Of a stretch of 64,000 nucleotides of DNA, positions 53,550-64,000 are shown in pieces. Below the pieces are notes generated by a model. The model did no database searches, was not told the origin of the DNA, and saw nothing but the letters and a program-made list of their open reading frames with translations. The stretch is from the NCBI RefSeq assembly GCF_900108475.1, contig NZ_FNWO01000005.1, positions 1 to 64,000 of the forward strand, read 5' to 3'. A program made the position numbers and the translations under genes. This DNA comes from Magnetospirillum fulvum. GTDB taxonomy: Bacteria; Pseudomonadota; Alphaproteobacteria; Rhodospirillales; Magnetospirillaceae. Position 1 is the first letter of the stretch. Each line of letters starts with the position of its first letter.

Positions 53550-54125
53550 ATGACCTATGACAAGACAACCCGAACCCTGCACCGCTTCCTGGCGGCGGGA
53601 ATCATTTTGCAAATCCTGCTTAGTCTGGTGATGAGCCATCCCAAGCCCGGCTATTCGGGCAACTGGCTGTTCACCCTTCACGCCTGGGCCGGCCTCGCCG
53701 TCGGCGTGTTGATGGTGGTGCATTGGGTCAAGTCGCTGCCGAAATACCGCGAGACCCCGCATTACCTGTTCCCGTGGACGACAAAGGCCGGAATCGACGC
53801 CGTAATCGCCGACGCCCGCCTGTACCTCCAGGCCGCCAAAGAGCGCAAGATCCCCGAATCCGAGGTTCCCACCCCGCTCCCCGGCGCGATTCAGGGGATT
53901 GGCCTGATCGTCGTCAGCGCGCTGGCCTTTACCGGCTTCATTATGTTCTTCAGCTTTTCTCCGACCGGCGAAATCGGAGCGTTGGGCTGGCTGGCCAAGC
54001 AGATCCATGAACTGCTCGCCTCGGTACTGTGGACGTTCCTGATCGTCCATGTCGGTGCCGCGGTGCTGCACCAGATCTATGGACAGCCGCTGATCACTCA
54101 GATGTTCCGCCACAAGGAAGACTGA
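53550..54125 (+). CDS. Cytochrome b561-type membrane protein
   Basis: This 191-residue protein has four membrane helices and paired His in TRTLHRFLAAG, LFTLHAWAGLAVGVLMVVHWV, and KQIHELLASVLWTFLIVHVGAAVLHQ, the expected ligands for two b hemes. It probably passes electrons in the inner membrane. ATG 53550 follows AATGGAGACACACCG. It is 73 bases after the degenerate-receiver regulator and could be its target. Confidence 0.87.
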   Translation: MTYDKTTRTLHRFLAAGIILQILLSLVMSHPKPGYSGNWLFTLHAWAGLAVGVLMVVHWVKSLPKYRETPHYLFPWTTKAGIDAVIADARLYLQAAKERKIPESEVPTPLPGAIQGIGLIVVSALAFTGFIMFFSFSPTGEIGALGWLAKQIHELLASVLWTFLIVHVGAAVLHQIYGQPLITQMFRHKED

Positions 54126-54153
54126 GCCTCCCGAAATCGGGAAACGGCATGAA

Positions 54154-54181
54154 GCGCGGGCGATTTCGCCCGCGCTTTTTT
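54154..54181 (+). terminator. Rho-independent terminator
   Basis: GCGCGGGCG and CGCCCGCGC form a 9-bp stem with a 4-nt loop, followed by six T (54176-54181), 28 bases after the cytochrome gene. Confidence 0.92.
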
Positions 54182-54198
54182 ATGGGCTGACTGTTCTA

Positions 54199-54461
54199 GT
54201 CTCCCGTGAAAAAGTCCCTCGCTGTCGCTCGGTGTACTTTTCCCGTTGGATTAAAAGGAGAAAAATGGGCTAGGGGCGGCCCAGCGCCCATTTTTCGTGT
54301 TGTCTGTTTCACCAGCCTCCGAAGCCGTGGGCGTCGCCCATCGGCCTCGGAGGGAACCAAATCCATCCCCGCGCGGAAAGCTTGATTGAGCACGGGGATT
54401 CTTTTTGAACCGGGGAAAAGTACACTGAGGCCAAAGGCCGAAGGACTTTTTCACGACCGAC
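54199..54461. mobile_element. 263-bp MITE-like element with terminal inverted repeats and 6-bp target duplication
   Basis: Both ends carry inverted repeats of about 45 bases: GTC-N3-CGTGAAAAAGTCC, then a variable 15-20 bases, then GTGTACTTTTCCC. GTTCTA flanks the element directly on each side (54193-54198 and 54462-54467), as a target-site duplication. Inside are three further hairpins, notably AAAAATGGGC/GCCCATTTTT (54261-54295), CCTCCG..CGGAGG (54316-54353) and TCCCCG..CGGGGA (54365-54398). No coding sequence is convincing. It is therefore a non-autonomous element that would need a transposase elsewhere. Confidence 0.75.
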
Positions 54462-54494
54462 GTTCTAACATCCCAACCCTCGATCTGCCGGTGA

Positions 54495-54597
54495 TCGGGC
54501 TATCGCCCGAACCCATCTGGAGCGGTGCTCCAGACCACCTTCAGTCTCCGGAATCATTAGGAGGGAATCCTCCAAGCCGGGCCGGGGCGGCAGCCCC
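54495..54597. other. Run of four hairpins of unknown role
   Basis: Between the MITE-like element and folP, four short perfect stems occur in series: TCGGGC/GCCCGA (54495-54510), TCTGGAGC/GCTCCAGA (54516-54534), GGAGG/CCTCC (54560-54573) and GGGGC/GCCCC (54584-54597). None is followed by a T tract. It could be a structured RNA on either strand, or part of another small element. No known family was recognised. Confidence 0.45.
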
Positions 54598-54626
54598 GCA
54601 AGGGTGAGTCTTTATGACCGGAGGTC

Positions 54627-55793
54627 TCAGGCTCCGGCCCGCATCGCCTGCCAGATCCGCACCGCCTGAACCGTTTCGGCGACATCGTGGACGCGCAGAA
54701 TCTGCATTCCGGCATCGAGACCGGCCAGATTGGCGGCCAGTGTGCCGGGCAGACGCTGGCGCGGCGGCTCGCCCTGGCTCAGATGGCTAACGAAGCTCTT
54801 GCGCGACACGCCCAGCAGAACCGGGCAGCCAAAGCGATGCAGCAGGGCCAGCGACCCCAGAATCTGGGCGTTGTGGATCGCGGTCTTGCCAAAGCCGATC
54901 CCGGGATCGACGCAGAGGCGGGCACGGTCGATCCCGGCCCGTTCCGCCGCCGCAATCCGCTCCTCCAACTGGTCGAGCATATCGAGCGGGGCACAGGCGT
55001 AGCGGGGATCGGCCTGCATCGTGCGGGGATCGTCGCCCAGCATGTGCATCAGACAGACCGCAGCGCCGCTGGCGGCGGCGGTGGCGAGCGATTGGGGATC
55101 GCCCGCCAGTCCGGTGACGTCGTTGATGATCCGGGCCCCGGCGGCGACAGTGGCCTCCATCACCCGGGCGTGACGGGTATCGATCGAGACGACGATGCCG
55201 CGTTCGGCCAGGGCACGGACCACCGGCACCACCCGGCGCTCCTCTTCCTCGGGCGAGACCGGATCGGCGCCGGGTCGGGTGGATTCGCCGCCGACATCAA
55301 TGATCGTCGCACCGGCCTCGACCAGAGCCAGGGCGCGGGCGATCGCCGGTTCGGTGCCAAACGCCTCGCCCCCGTCGGAAAAGCTGTCGGGGGTGACGTT
55401 GACGATCCCCATCACCACCGGGGCATCCATCGCGACGCCGCCCCAGGCGGGACGGCGGCGGCCGATGCGGTGAAGGCTGTCCGAGACGTAGCGGCACAGA
55501 TCGGGATGCTCGCGTTCGGCCCAATTCACCAATTCGGCAAAGGGCGCGACCGCCAGATCGGCCCCACCTTCGGGACGGCGCAGGATCGCGGCGACGGCGG
55601 TAAAGGCCAGGGCTCCGTCGCCGATCGGCCAGCCGTGACCGGCGATCACGGCGGCGGCGGCCTGCTCGCCTCCGACGATGGCGGTGGGGAGAAGATAGAG
55701 CGAGCGGGCGAGATCGACCCCCTCCAGCGCGAAGCCCCGCGGAAGAGCGGGGCTTCGGTGGAAGGCGGATGCGACCGTAGCGACGGCCGCCAC
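54627..55793 (-). CDS. folP: Dihydropteroate synthase with N-terminal extension
   Basis: Joins pterin pyrophosphate and p-aminobenzoate in folate synthesis. The DHPS TIM barrel begins near residue 125 (VVMGIVNVTPDSFSDGGEAF), with VDVGGESTRPGADPV-type IIDVGGESTRPGADP, VSIDTRHARV, IINDVTGLAGDP, DPGIGFGKT and LLGVSRKSF. Before it lies an extension of about 120 residues of unknown role. GTG 55793, 4 bases past the ftsH stop, is preferred; TTG 55826 would overlap ftsH. 388 residues. Confidence 0.92.
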   Translation of the reverse strand: MAAVATVASAFHRSPALPRGFALEGVDLARSLYLLPTAIVGGEQAAAAVIAGHGWPIGDGALAFTAVAAILRRPEGGADLAVAPFAELVNWAEREHPDLCRYVSDSLHRIGRRRPAWGGVAMDAPVVMGIVNVTPDSFSDGGEAFGTEPAIARALALVEAGATIIDVGGESTRPGADPVSPEEEERRVVPVVRALAERGIVVSIDTRHARVMEATVAAGARIINDVTGLAGDPQSLATAAASGAAVCLMHMLGDDPRTMQADPRYACAPLDMLDQLEERIAAAERAGIDRARLCVDPGIGFGKTAIHNAQILGSLALLHRFGCPVLLGVSRKSFVSHLSQGEPPRQRLPGTLAANLAGLDAGMQILRVHDVAETVQAVRIWQAMRAGA

Positions 55794-55797
55794 CGGA

Positions 55798-57713
<1,916 letters not shown>

Positions 57714-57717
<4 letters not shown>

Positions 57718-59117
57718 GGTTGGGTCCTTCCTGGTTTGGCGCGACCGACGCCGGAAGCCGGATCGCACGCCGAAGACATCCCCCAGGATATGGGGTTAGA
57801 ACCGAACGGCACAAGCCTAAGCCCCGCCCCGGTCAGGCAGAGGGCCGGGGCCGGTTCCAATCGGCACGGAGCCTCCCGCGCGCCTGTCCGGTTATAGACG
57901 AGGTGGGGCACCGCGAAAACACCCTGCTGATCGAATAGAGCGGGAATTGTCGCCCGCGCGCAAGAGGGTATATGCTTCAATCGTGCTATCTCGGAAAAAT
58001 TGCGGCCAGGCGATGCCCCCAACGCGCCGAGACAAAGACCGGCGGGGGCATCGGTGGCGAGACGAATCAGGAAACGGCGGTCCCACGTCATCTCACAGCC
58101 GGGGACCAGCGCGACCGGGGCCGCCACCCGCGCCGGTTCGCGGCAGAAGACCCACCCCCCGTCGGGCGCGGGAACGATCCGACAGCCCGCCAGGGTCAGC
58201 CCACCCACGCCACCCCCAGCCAGGGCACGGGCCAGTCGCTCCAGCCGGTGATGCCGGGGCGGCAGAGCTTCGCCACCGACGACGGCGAGCAGTCGGGCCA
58301 GCAGCCGCAACACAACCTCGTCGGACAGGGTGGCGAACGCCCCCGCCGCCAGCCGGGCGAACCCGGCGGGATGCAACTCGACCAGCCGCACCGCCGCCCG
58401 TGCCACCTCACGCTCCAACATAGCCCGCGCCCGCCCCAGCCGCGCCGCCGTCGCCGCCAGTCGGGCCGGGCTCAGTCCCTCGGCGGTCAGGGTCGGGGCA
58501 AGCTGGCGCATCCGCACCCGGGCGTAGGCCGGATCGGCGTTGGACGGATCATCGACCCAGGGTTGACCGCGTTTGATCAGGGTCGCCCGCAGCCGGGCGC
58601 GGGGGATGTCGAGCAGGGGACGCAAAATCTGCCCCCACCGGGTCGGTCTCTGGGGAGACATTGCCGCCAGACCGTCGAGACCCGAGCCGCGTCCCAGTCG
58701 CAGCAGCAGCGTTTCGGCCTGATCCTCGCGGTGATGCGCCAGCAGAAGGTGAAGAATGCCCGCCTCGGCGCAAGAACGGCCGAGCAGATCGTGCCGCGCC
58801 GCCCGCGCTTGCGCCTGGATGTCGGCGGCGGGCCGGTCGCCCTCGCGGACCAGAACCCGATGCTCGATCCCGCGCGCCGCCAGCCAGTGGCCGACCTGGG
58901 CCGCTTCGGCCGCCGAATCCGGCCGCAGCCGGTGATCGACGGTGAGAGCGACCGCCCGACCGCCCCGCGCCGCCGTCCATTCGGCGGCCAGCAGGGTCAG
59001 GGCGAGGCTGTCCGGCCCGCCTGAAACGGCCACCGCAACGCGCGGCTGGGGCTCGAACGGCCCCAACGGATGCATCAATGCGGCAAAATCGCGGTCGGAG
59101 AGGGCCCAATCGTCCAT
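57714..59117 (-). CDS. tilS: tRNA(Ile)-lysidine synthetase
   Basis: Modifies C34 of the CAU anticodon of tRNA-Ile to lysidine, which is essential for AUA decoding. The 467-residue product has the PP-loop [14 protein letters not shown], then [31 protein letters not shown] and a C-terminal domain of TilS type. ATG 59117 gives the normal N terminus. It is upstream of ftsH, as in many proteobacteria, and overlaps the ftsH start by TTGA. Confidence 0.94.
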
Positions 59118-59211
59118 CGCCTCAGCATAGCGGCCCCGAACCGCGATGTCTCGACAAGCGGGCGAGTCTGGCGGAGACTGTTCGCCTTTCCATCAAGCAC
59201 GAGGAACCCTC

Positions 59212-60045
59212 ATGCGCAAGCTCATCATCGGCGCCAGCGTCCTGCTGGCGGTGATCCTCGGCGGGGTCTTCTACCTGTTCTCGTCAATCGACGACATCGT
59301 CAAAACGGTGATCGAACGGGTCGGAACCCAGGTTACCGGGGTCAAGGTCTCGGTCGGGTCGGTGGCGATCCGCCTGTCCGAAGGCAAGGCCGCGATCAAG
59401 GGCCTGACGGTCGCCAACCCGCCCGGCTTTTCCTCCAATCCGGCGATCAAGTTCGGCGAAATCGGGGTCGTCCTTGACACCGCCTCGCTGAACAGCAACC
59501 CGATCGTCATCAAGGAAATCCTGGTCGCCACCCCGGGCGTGGCGCTCGAAATCCTGCCGACCGGCGGCACCAATCTCGACGCTTTGCGCCGCAACATCGC
59601 GGGAGCGGACCAAGCCAAACCGGCGGCCGGGGCCGACCAACCCGTCCAGAGCGAGGCCGCCAAGACCGAAGCCGCCAAGACCCAACCCGCCAAGGGATCG
59701 GACAAGAAGGTCGTGATCGACCGTCTGGCGATGACCGGGGGTCAGGTCGATCTGGCCGTCAACGGACTCCCCAGCGTTCCCGGCGTTCCCAACACGGCGG
59801 CAACCGCCAAGATCGGCGATATCGTGCTGACCGATATCGGTCGTGCCGAAGGCGGTGCCACTGCTGTTCAGGTCGGTCAGAAGGTGCTCGACGCCCTGAT
59901 TGCCGGGGCGATCAAATCCTCGGGCAATTCCGACGGTCTGCTCGGCGATATCGGCGACAAGATCAAGGACGCGGTTTCCGGCGACAAGCTGAAGGCGCTT
60001 CCCGGTCAGACCGGCGATGCGATCAAGGGCCTGTTCGGAAAGTAA
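59212..60045 (+). CDS. AsmA-like/DUF748-type envelope protein
   Basis: This 277-residue protein has an N-terminal membrane anchor (about 2-22), a beta-rich N-terminal domain similar to AsmA-like lipid-transport proteins (TGVKVSVGSVAIRLSEGKAA, IKGLTVANPPGFSSNPAIKF), a Lys/Ala/Gln linker near 140-165, and a C-terminal amphipathic region. The start ATG 59212 follows GAGGAACCCTC. It is convergent with the pseudokinase gene. The family assignment is by pattern, not certain. Confidence 0.72.
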   Translation: MRKLIIGASVLLAVILGGVFYLFSSIDDIVKTVIERVGTQVTGVKVSVGSVAIRLSEGKAAIKGLTVANPPGFSSNPAIKFGEIGVVLDTASLNSNPIVIKEILVATPGVALEILPTGGTNLDALRRNIAGADQAKPAAGADQPVQSEAAKTEAAKTQPAKGSDKKVVIDRLAMTGGQVDLAVNGLPSVPGVPNTAATAKIGDIVLTDIGRAEGGATAVQVGQKVLDALIAGAIKSSGNSDGLLGDIGDKIKDAVSGDKLKALPGQTGDAIKGLFGK

Positions 60046-60102
60046 AATTCAATTGGTTCGGGTGGCGTCGGACGATCCTCGGATCTCCGGCGCCCTCCCC
60101 GG

Positions 60103-62172
60103 TCAGAAGACCGCCATGACGACGACGATCGTCGCCACCACCATCGCAATCACGATTCCGGTCACCGCCGCCGTCTGACGCCCGATCTTTTCGGCCTCGA
60201 CGACATGTTCCTCCGCTTCGGCCTGGATGCGGCGGACCTCTTCTTCGGCGGCGTGGTACTGCGCCTGCGCCCACTGGAACTCTTTTTCGTCCTTGGCCCA
60301 TTCCTCGCGGTTTTCGAGTAGGTTGTACATCTCGACAATCGAGCCCTTGCGGACCAGACGAGGGATTTCCTTCTCGAGTTCCTTGCGCTTGTCGCGGCCG
60401 TGATAGGCCTCGATCACCGGCTTTAGCGATACCGCCATCCATCCGGCCAGACCGGGCAGGGATTCCGGCCCCAGCCGGTATTGCAGCACCGCGTACAGAT
60501 TGAGAACGGCCATCAGCATCACGGATTCGTTGGGATCGCTGAACAGGTTCAGATTGCGGTCGATGTCCGAGCGCATCCGCGCACCGAGAAAGGCGGCGAT
60601 ATGGCGGTCGATCGGGGCCTGCTTGCTCTCGCCACGCCGGGACGCGGCCAGATTGAGCGCGGGGAGCAGTTCCTTGACATCGACGACGTAATCCTCGCCG
60701 ATCAGGGAGCTTTGCAGCGGCAGGGAATCGTTCATCTCGTACAGGCAGCGTTCGAGACCGAACCCCATCCCGGTCTGGGTCAGATAGCCGCGCAATTCGC
60801 GGAAGTTCGATTCCATCAAGGAATTGTCGGGCTGATAATCCTCGCCGCGCAGTTCGAACCACAGCTTGGGCACTTCGCGGACGATCATCTCGGTCAGCAG
60901 GCGGGTGTCGCCCCGGCTGGCCACCACCGCCGCCAGCGCCGAGCCGAAACCGTCCGGCATCGCATAAAAGCCCTTGTAGCGGATCGGTGCCGATTTATCG
61001 AGCGCGATCAAGACCTTGCACAGCATCAGGTCGGTGGCGCTTTTTTTGTCGGTCGTGGTGTTGAGCGCGAGACGGACGATTTCGGCGACGACCGTCGCCT
61101 TGTCCTTGTCCTCGACGGCGCGGCGCAGCCACAGTTCCAGCTTGCCTTCGATCACCGGCGGGATCGCCTGATCCCAATTCTTCGCCATCGCCTGCGACAA
61201 TTCGCGGCAATTGTAATATTCCTTGCCCATGAAGGGGAAACCGCGCGCGGCCCGCTTTTCGCCGCGTGGCTGCAACGGCGACATCCGCCGCCCCGACATC
61301 CACAGGTCGAGATCCTCGGCGCTCCAACGCTGGTCGCCATCGTCGCACAGCAGACCGCGCAGCAATTCGATCAGCGCCATCGGCAGCCGTTCGTCGCCGA
61401 TCAGGGTGTTGTAGCTGCCCAACTGGATCTTGGCGCTCAAGATCGCCTCGTCGGACATATTGGCGACCGGATTGCGTCCCATCAGCAGGATCGCGACGGT
61501 CACCCCCAGCGAATAGAGGTCGTCGGCATAGGTGCCGCTGCCGCGCGCGATCGGGTTGCACATCCCGGATTCGATCGTCTCGAACAGCACCGGCTGATCG
61601 AAGCCGGGCGGCGCGGCGACGCAATCGCCAAAGGCCAGCCGTTCGCCATTGGCATCCATCGCGAACAGGTTGGTCGGGCGGACGGCGCGATGGGTGATCC
61701 CGCGCGAGGTCAGTTCGCGGATCGCCCCCGACAGTGGCTCGATCACCTTCTTGGCGATGACGTATTCGTCGAAGCGCTTCACCTCGCCGCGCAGCGAGGT
61801 CATGATCCGCCGCCCGGCCGGGCGTTCATAGACCACCGTCATGCAGCGACGGCCGACGGGGGGCCAGTTCATCGCCCCCCATTCGACCAGTTGCTGCATT
61901 CCCGGCGAGGAAACCCCTTTGAGCGCCCGCATCACGGTGACGCGGGGCGGCAATTCGGGCTTGCAGATCAGGGCGTACATCGGCCGGTTGGGATCGCGCT
62001 TATCCTCGGCGGCAAACGCGTCCGCCGAGGGAGTCGACAAGTCAACCAGAGGCTGAGTCGTGCGGATCAGAAAGCGATCGCGCAACAACCCAGGTGGGCC
62101 AGCCGGTCGGATTTCCTCGGCCTGAAGGGCCGGATCTTCGCCGACATCGACGTCCTCTTCGGCTTCCGCCAT
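60103..62172 (-). CDS. Tail-anchored protein with degenerate protein kinase domain
   Basis: This product of about 689 residues has a kinase-like domain (about 30-300). The beta-3 Lys may be kept (ALICKPE, Lys 71), but the catalytic HRD is THRAVRPTN: the Asp is replaced by Ala, while the Asn is retained. DFG reads GDC. Much of the rest (about 310-630) is helical. A charged coiled coil (about 640-665) precedes a single C-terminal membrane helix (TGIVIAMVVATIVVVMAVF) that ends the protein, so it is tail-anchored with its bulk in the cytoplasm. ATG 62172 is used; GTG 62181 is an alternative. Function unknown; catalysis is unlikely. Confidence 0.8.
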   Translation of the reverse strand: MAEAEEDVDVGEDPALQAEEIRPAGPPGLLRDRFLIRTTQPLVDLSTPSADAFAAEDKRDPNRPMYALICKPELPPRVTVMRALKGVSSPGMQQLVEWGAMNWPPVGRRCMTVVYERPAGRRIMTSLRGEVKRFDEYVIAKKVIEPLSGAIRELTSRGITHRAVRPTNLFAMDANGERLAFGDCVAAPPGFDQPVLFETIESGMCNPIARGSGTYADDLYSLGVTVAILLMGRNPVANMSDEAILSAKIQLGSYNTLIGDERLPMALIELLRGLLCDDGDQRWSAEDLDLWMSGRRMSPLQPRGEKRAARGFPFMGKEYYNCRELSQAMAKNWDQAIPPVIEGKLELWLRRAVEDKDKATVVAEIVRLALNTTTDKKSATDLMLCKVLIALDKSAPIRYKGFYAMPDGFGSALAAVVASRGDTRLLTEMIVREVPKLWFELRGEDYQPDNSLMESNFRELRGYLTQTGMGFGLERCLYEMNDSLPLQSSLIGEDYVVDVKELLPALNLAASRRGESKQAPIDRHIAAFLGARMRSDIDRNLNLFSDPNESVMLMAVLNLYAVLQYRLGPESLPGLAGWMAVSLKPVIEAYHGRDKRKELEKEIPRLVRKGSIVEMYNLLENREEWAKDEKEFQWAQAQYHAAEEEVRRIQAEAEEHVVEAEKIGRQTAAVTGIVIAMVVATIVVVMAVF

Positions 62173-62235
62173 CGCCCCCACCCGATTGTCATCGGCTCCT
62201 TATAGCACTTTATGGAGGGATGGCTCACCCGGCAA

Positions 62236-63525
<1,290 letters not shown>

Positions 63526-63541
63526 TCTTGTCCCTGCCTTG

Positions 63542-64000
63542 CTAAAGTACGTCGATAAGTCCGTCCGGGCCGAGGCGATGGCCACAGCCCAAACGGTGCG
63601 CTTCGGCCGCCGCGTCGGCGCCGTCGTCCAACCCGGCGACGGTCACCCATCCCTGGTCATGCAAATCCCTGATCCGCGCCCGCGCCGTGCCCGCCGGGAC
63701 GAACACCCGTCCGGGAGCGCGGGGAGCGGGCAGCGTCGCCAGCACCGAATCCATGAACAGGGTCGCCCCCACTGCGGGTTCGATCCCCCCGGCGAGATAG
63801 CGGCCACCCCGGCCCAGCTCGGCCCCGAGATTGCGGGCATACAGCGTAAAGCCGACGCCGGAATGATACTCGAACCCCCGATTTTCGACCGGATCGACGG
63901 TCAAGGGCAGATCGGGCAGAGCGGCGCGGACACGCGCGACGAACCCGGCCAGCCGTTCGCGCTCGGCGGCGGCGGCGGGCGGCAAGGCCAGCGCCTGCAA
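63542..64000 (-). CDS. hisZ: ATP phosphoribosyltransferase regulatory subunit HisZ, C-terminal part
   Basis: The frame is open at the window edge, so only the last 152 residues are seen. They contain [30 protein letters not shown] and a C-terminal domain ending DGLIDVL, matching HisZ, the histidyl-tRNA-synthetase-like subunit needed by short-form HisG. The pairing hisZ-purA is common in alphaproteobacteria. The start is outside the window. Confidence 0.88.
   Translation of the reverse strand: MQALALPPAAAAERERLAGFVARVRAALPDLPLTVDPVENRGFEYHSGVGFTLYARNLGAELGRGGRYLAGGIEPAVGATLFMDSVLATLPAPRAPGRVFVPAGTARARIRDLHDQGWVTVAGLDDGADAAAEAHRLGCGHRLGPDGLIDVL

Noticed and set aside
54196-54454. Short open frames inside the MITE-like element
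   Set aside because: They read through the inverted repeats and hairpins, have no ribosome site and show unusual codon use.
54495-54626. Tetrahydrofolate riboswitch for folP
   Set aside because: The hairpins lie downstream of folP, not in its leader, and do not match the riboswitch pattern I know.

Overview
The window is high-GC DNA (roughly two thirds G+C by eye). It is almost fully coding, with many 4-bp start/stop overlaps (ATGA, GTGA, TTGA). It looks like a chromosomal segment of a free-living, nitrogen-fixing alphaproteobacterium. An NDUFA12-type complex I subunit, an HPr kinase lacking its N-terminal domain, the hisZ-purA pair, a TTG-started ftsH next to tilS, and nif genes with NifA/sigma-54 control all fit the Rhodospirillales (Magnetospirillum/Phaeospirillum/Rhodospirillum-like). 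The genus is inference; no rRNA gene is present and none of the nitrogenase structural genes lies here.

Layout. 1-0.6 kb: the 3' end of an IS4-family element abutting a decapitated OmpA-like gene. 0.8-4.4 kb: envelope genes (membrane proteins, a lipoprotein with two OmpA domains, another lipoprotein). 4.4-8.1 kb: pxpA, rarA and a DegP-type protease, with an intergenic tandem repeat. 8.2-14.5 kb: two single-MCE MlaD proteins and NDUFA12 on the minus strand, then dnaB, alr, mlaE and mlaF on the plus strand. 14.6-22 kb: rpmB, a cNMP-binding protein, a large PAS histidine kinase, a CoA-binding protein, accA, a glycosyltransferase, a TVP38-type membrane protein and a BON lipoprotein. 22-27 kb: rne divergent from amiC.

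27-33.8 kb is the nif accessory cluster: nifE-nifN-nifX-DUF269-fdxB-nifQ, then an A-type Fe-S carrier-nifV-nifW. Each of the two blocks has a good -24/-12 sigma-54 promoter and a perfect TGT-N10-ACA NifA site. Together they make, trim and supply the FeMo cofactor (scaffold, carrier, electron donor, molybdenum, homocitrate) and protect MoFe protein.

33.9-44.4 kb: folA/thyA, an SLAC1/TehA-type channel, gmk and acnB, a second locus of the intergenic repeat, and a regulatory phosphotransferase set (EI, HPr, EIIA-Man, RapZ, HPr kinase). 44.5-50.5 kb: a signalling island made of a PAS histidine kinase facing a REC-PP2C phosphatase, an RsbW-like kinase and a STAS antagonist (a complete partner-switching module), then a chemoreceptor with a c-type heme motif. 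50.5-54.1 kb: an orphan TAXI receptor, a CHAP-domain secreted protein, a LuxR-type regulator whose receiver has lost the phospho-acceptor Asp, and a cytochrome b561. 54.2-54.5 kb: a 263-bp MITE-like element with long terminal inverted repeats and a 6-bp target duplication, followed by a hairpin-rich stretch of unknown role. 54.6-64 kb: folP, ftsH, tilS, an AsmA-like protein, a tail-anchored pseudokinase, purA and the 3' part of hisZ.

The best candidates for something undescribed are the kinase/partner-switch/heme-receptor island, the tail-anchored pseudokinase, the MITE-like element, the 93-bp intergenic repeat family and the degenerate-receiver regulator.
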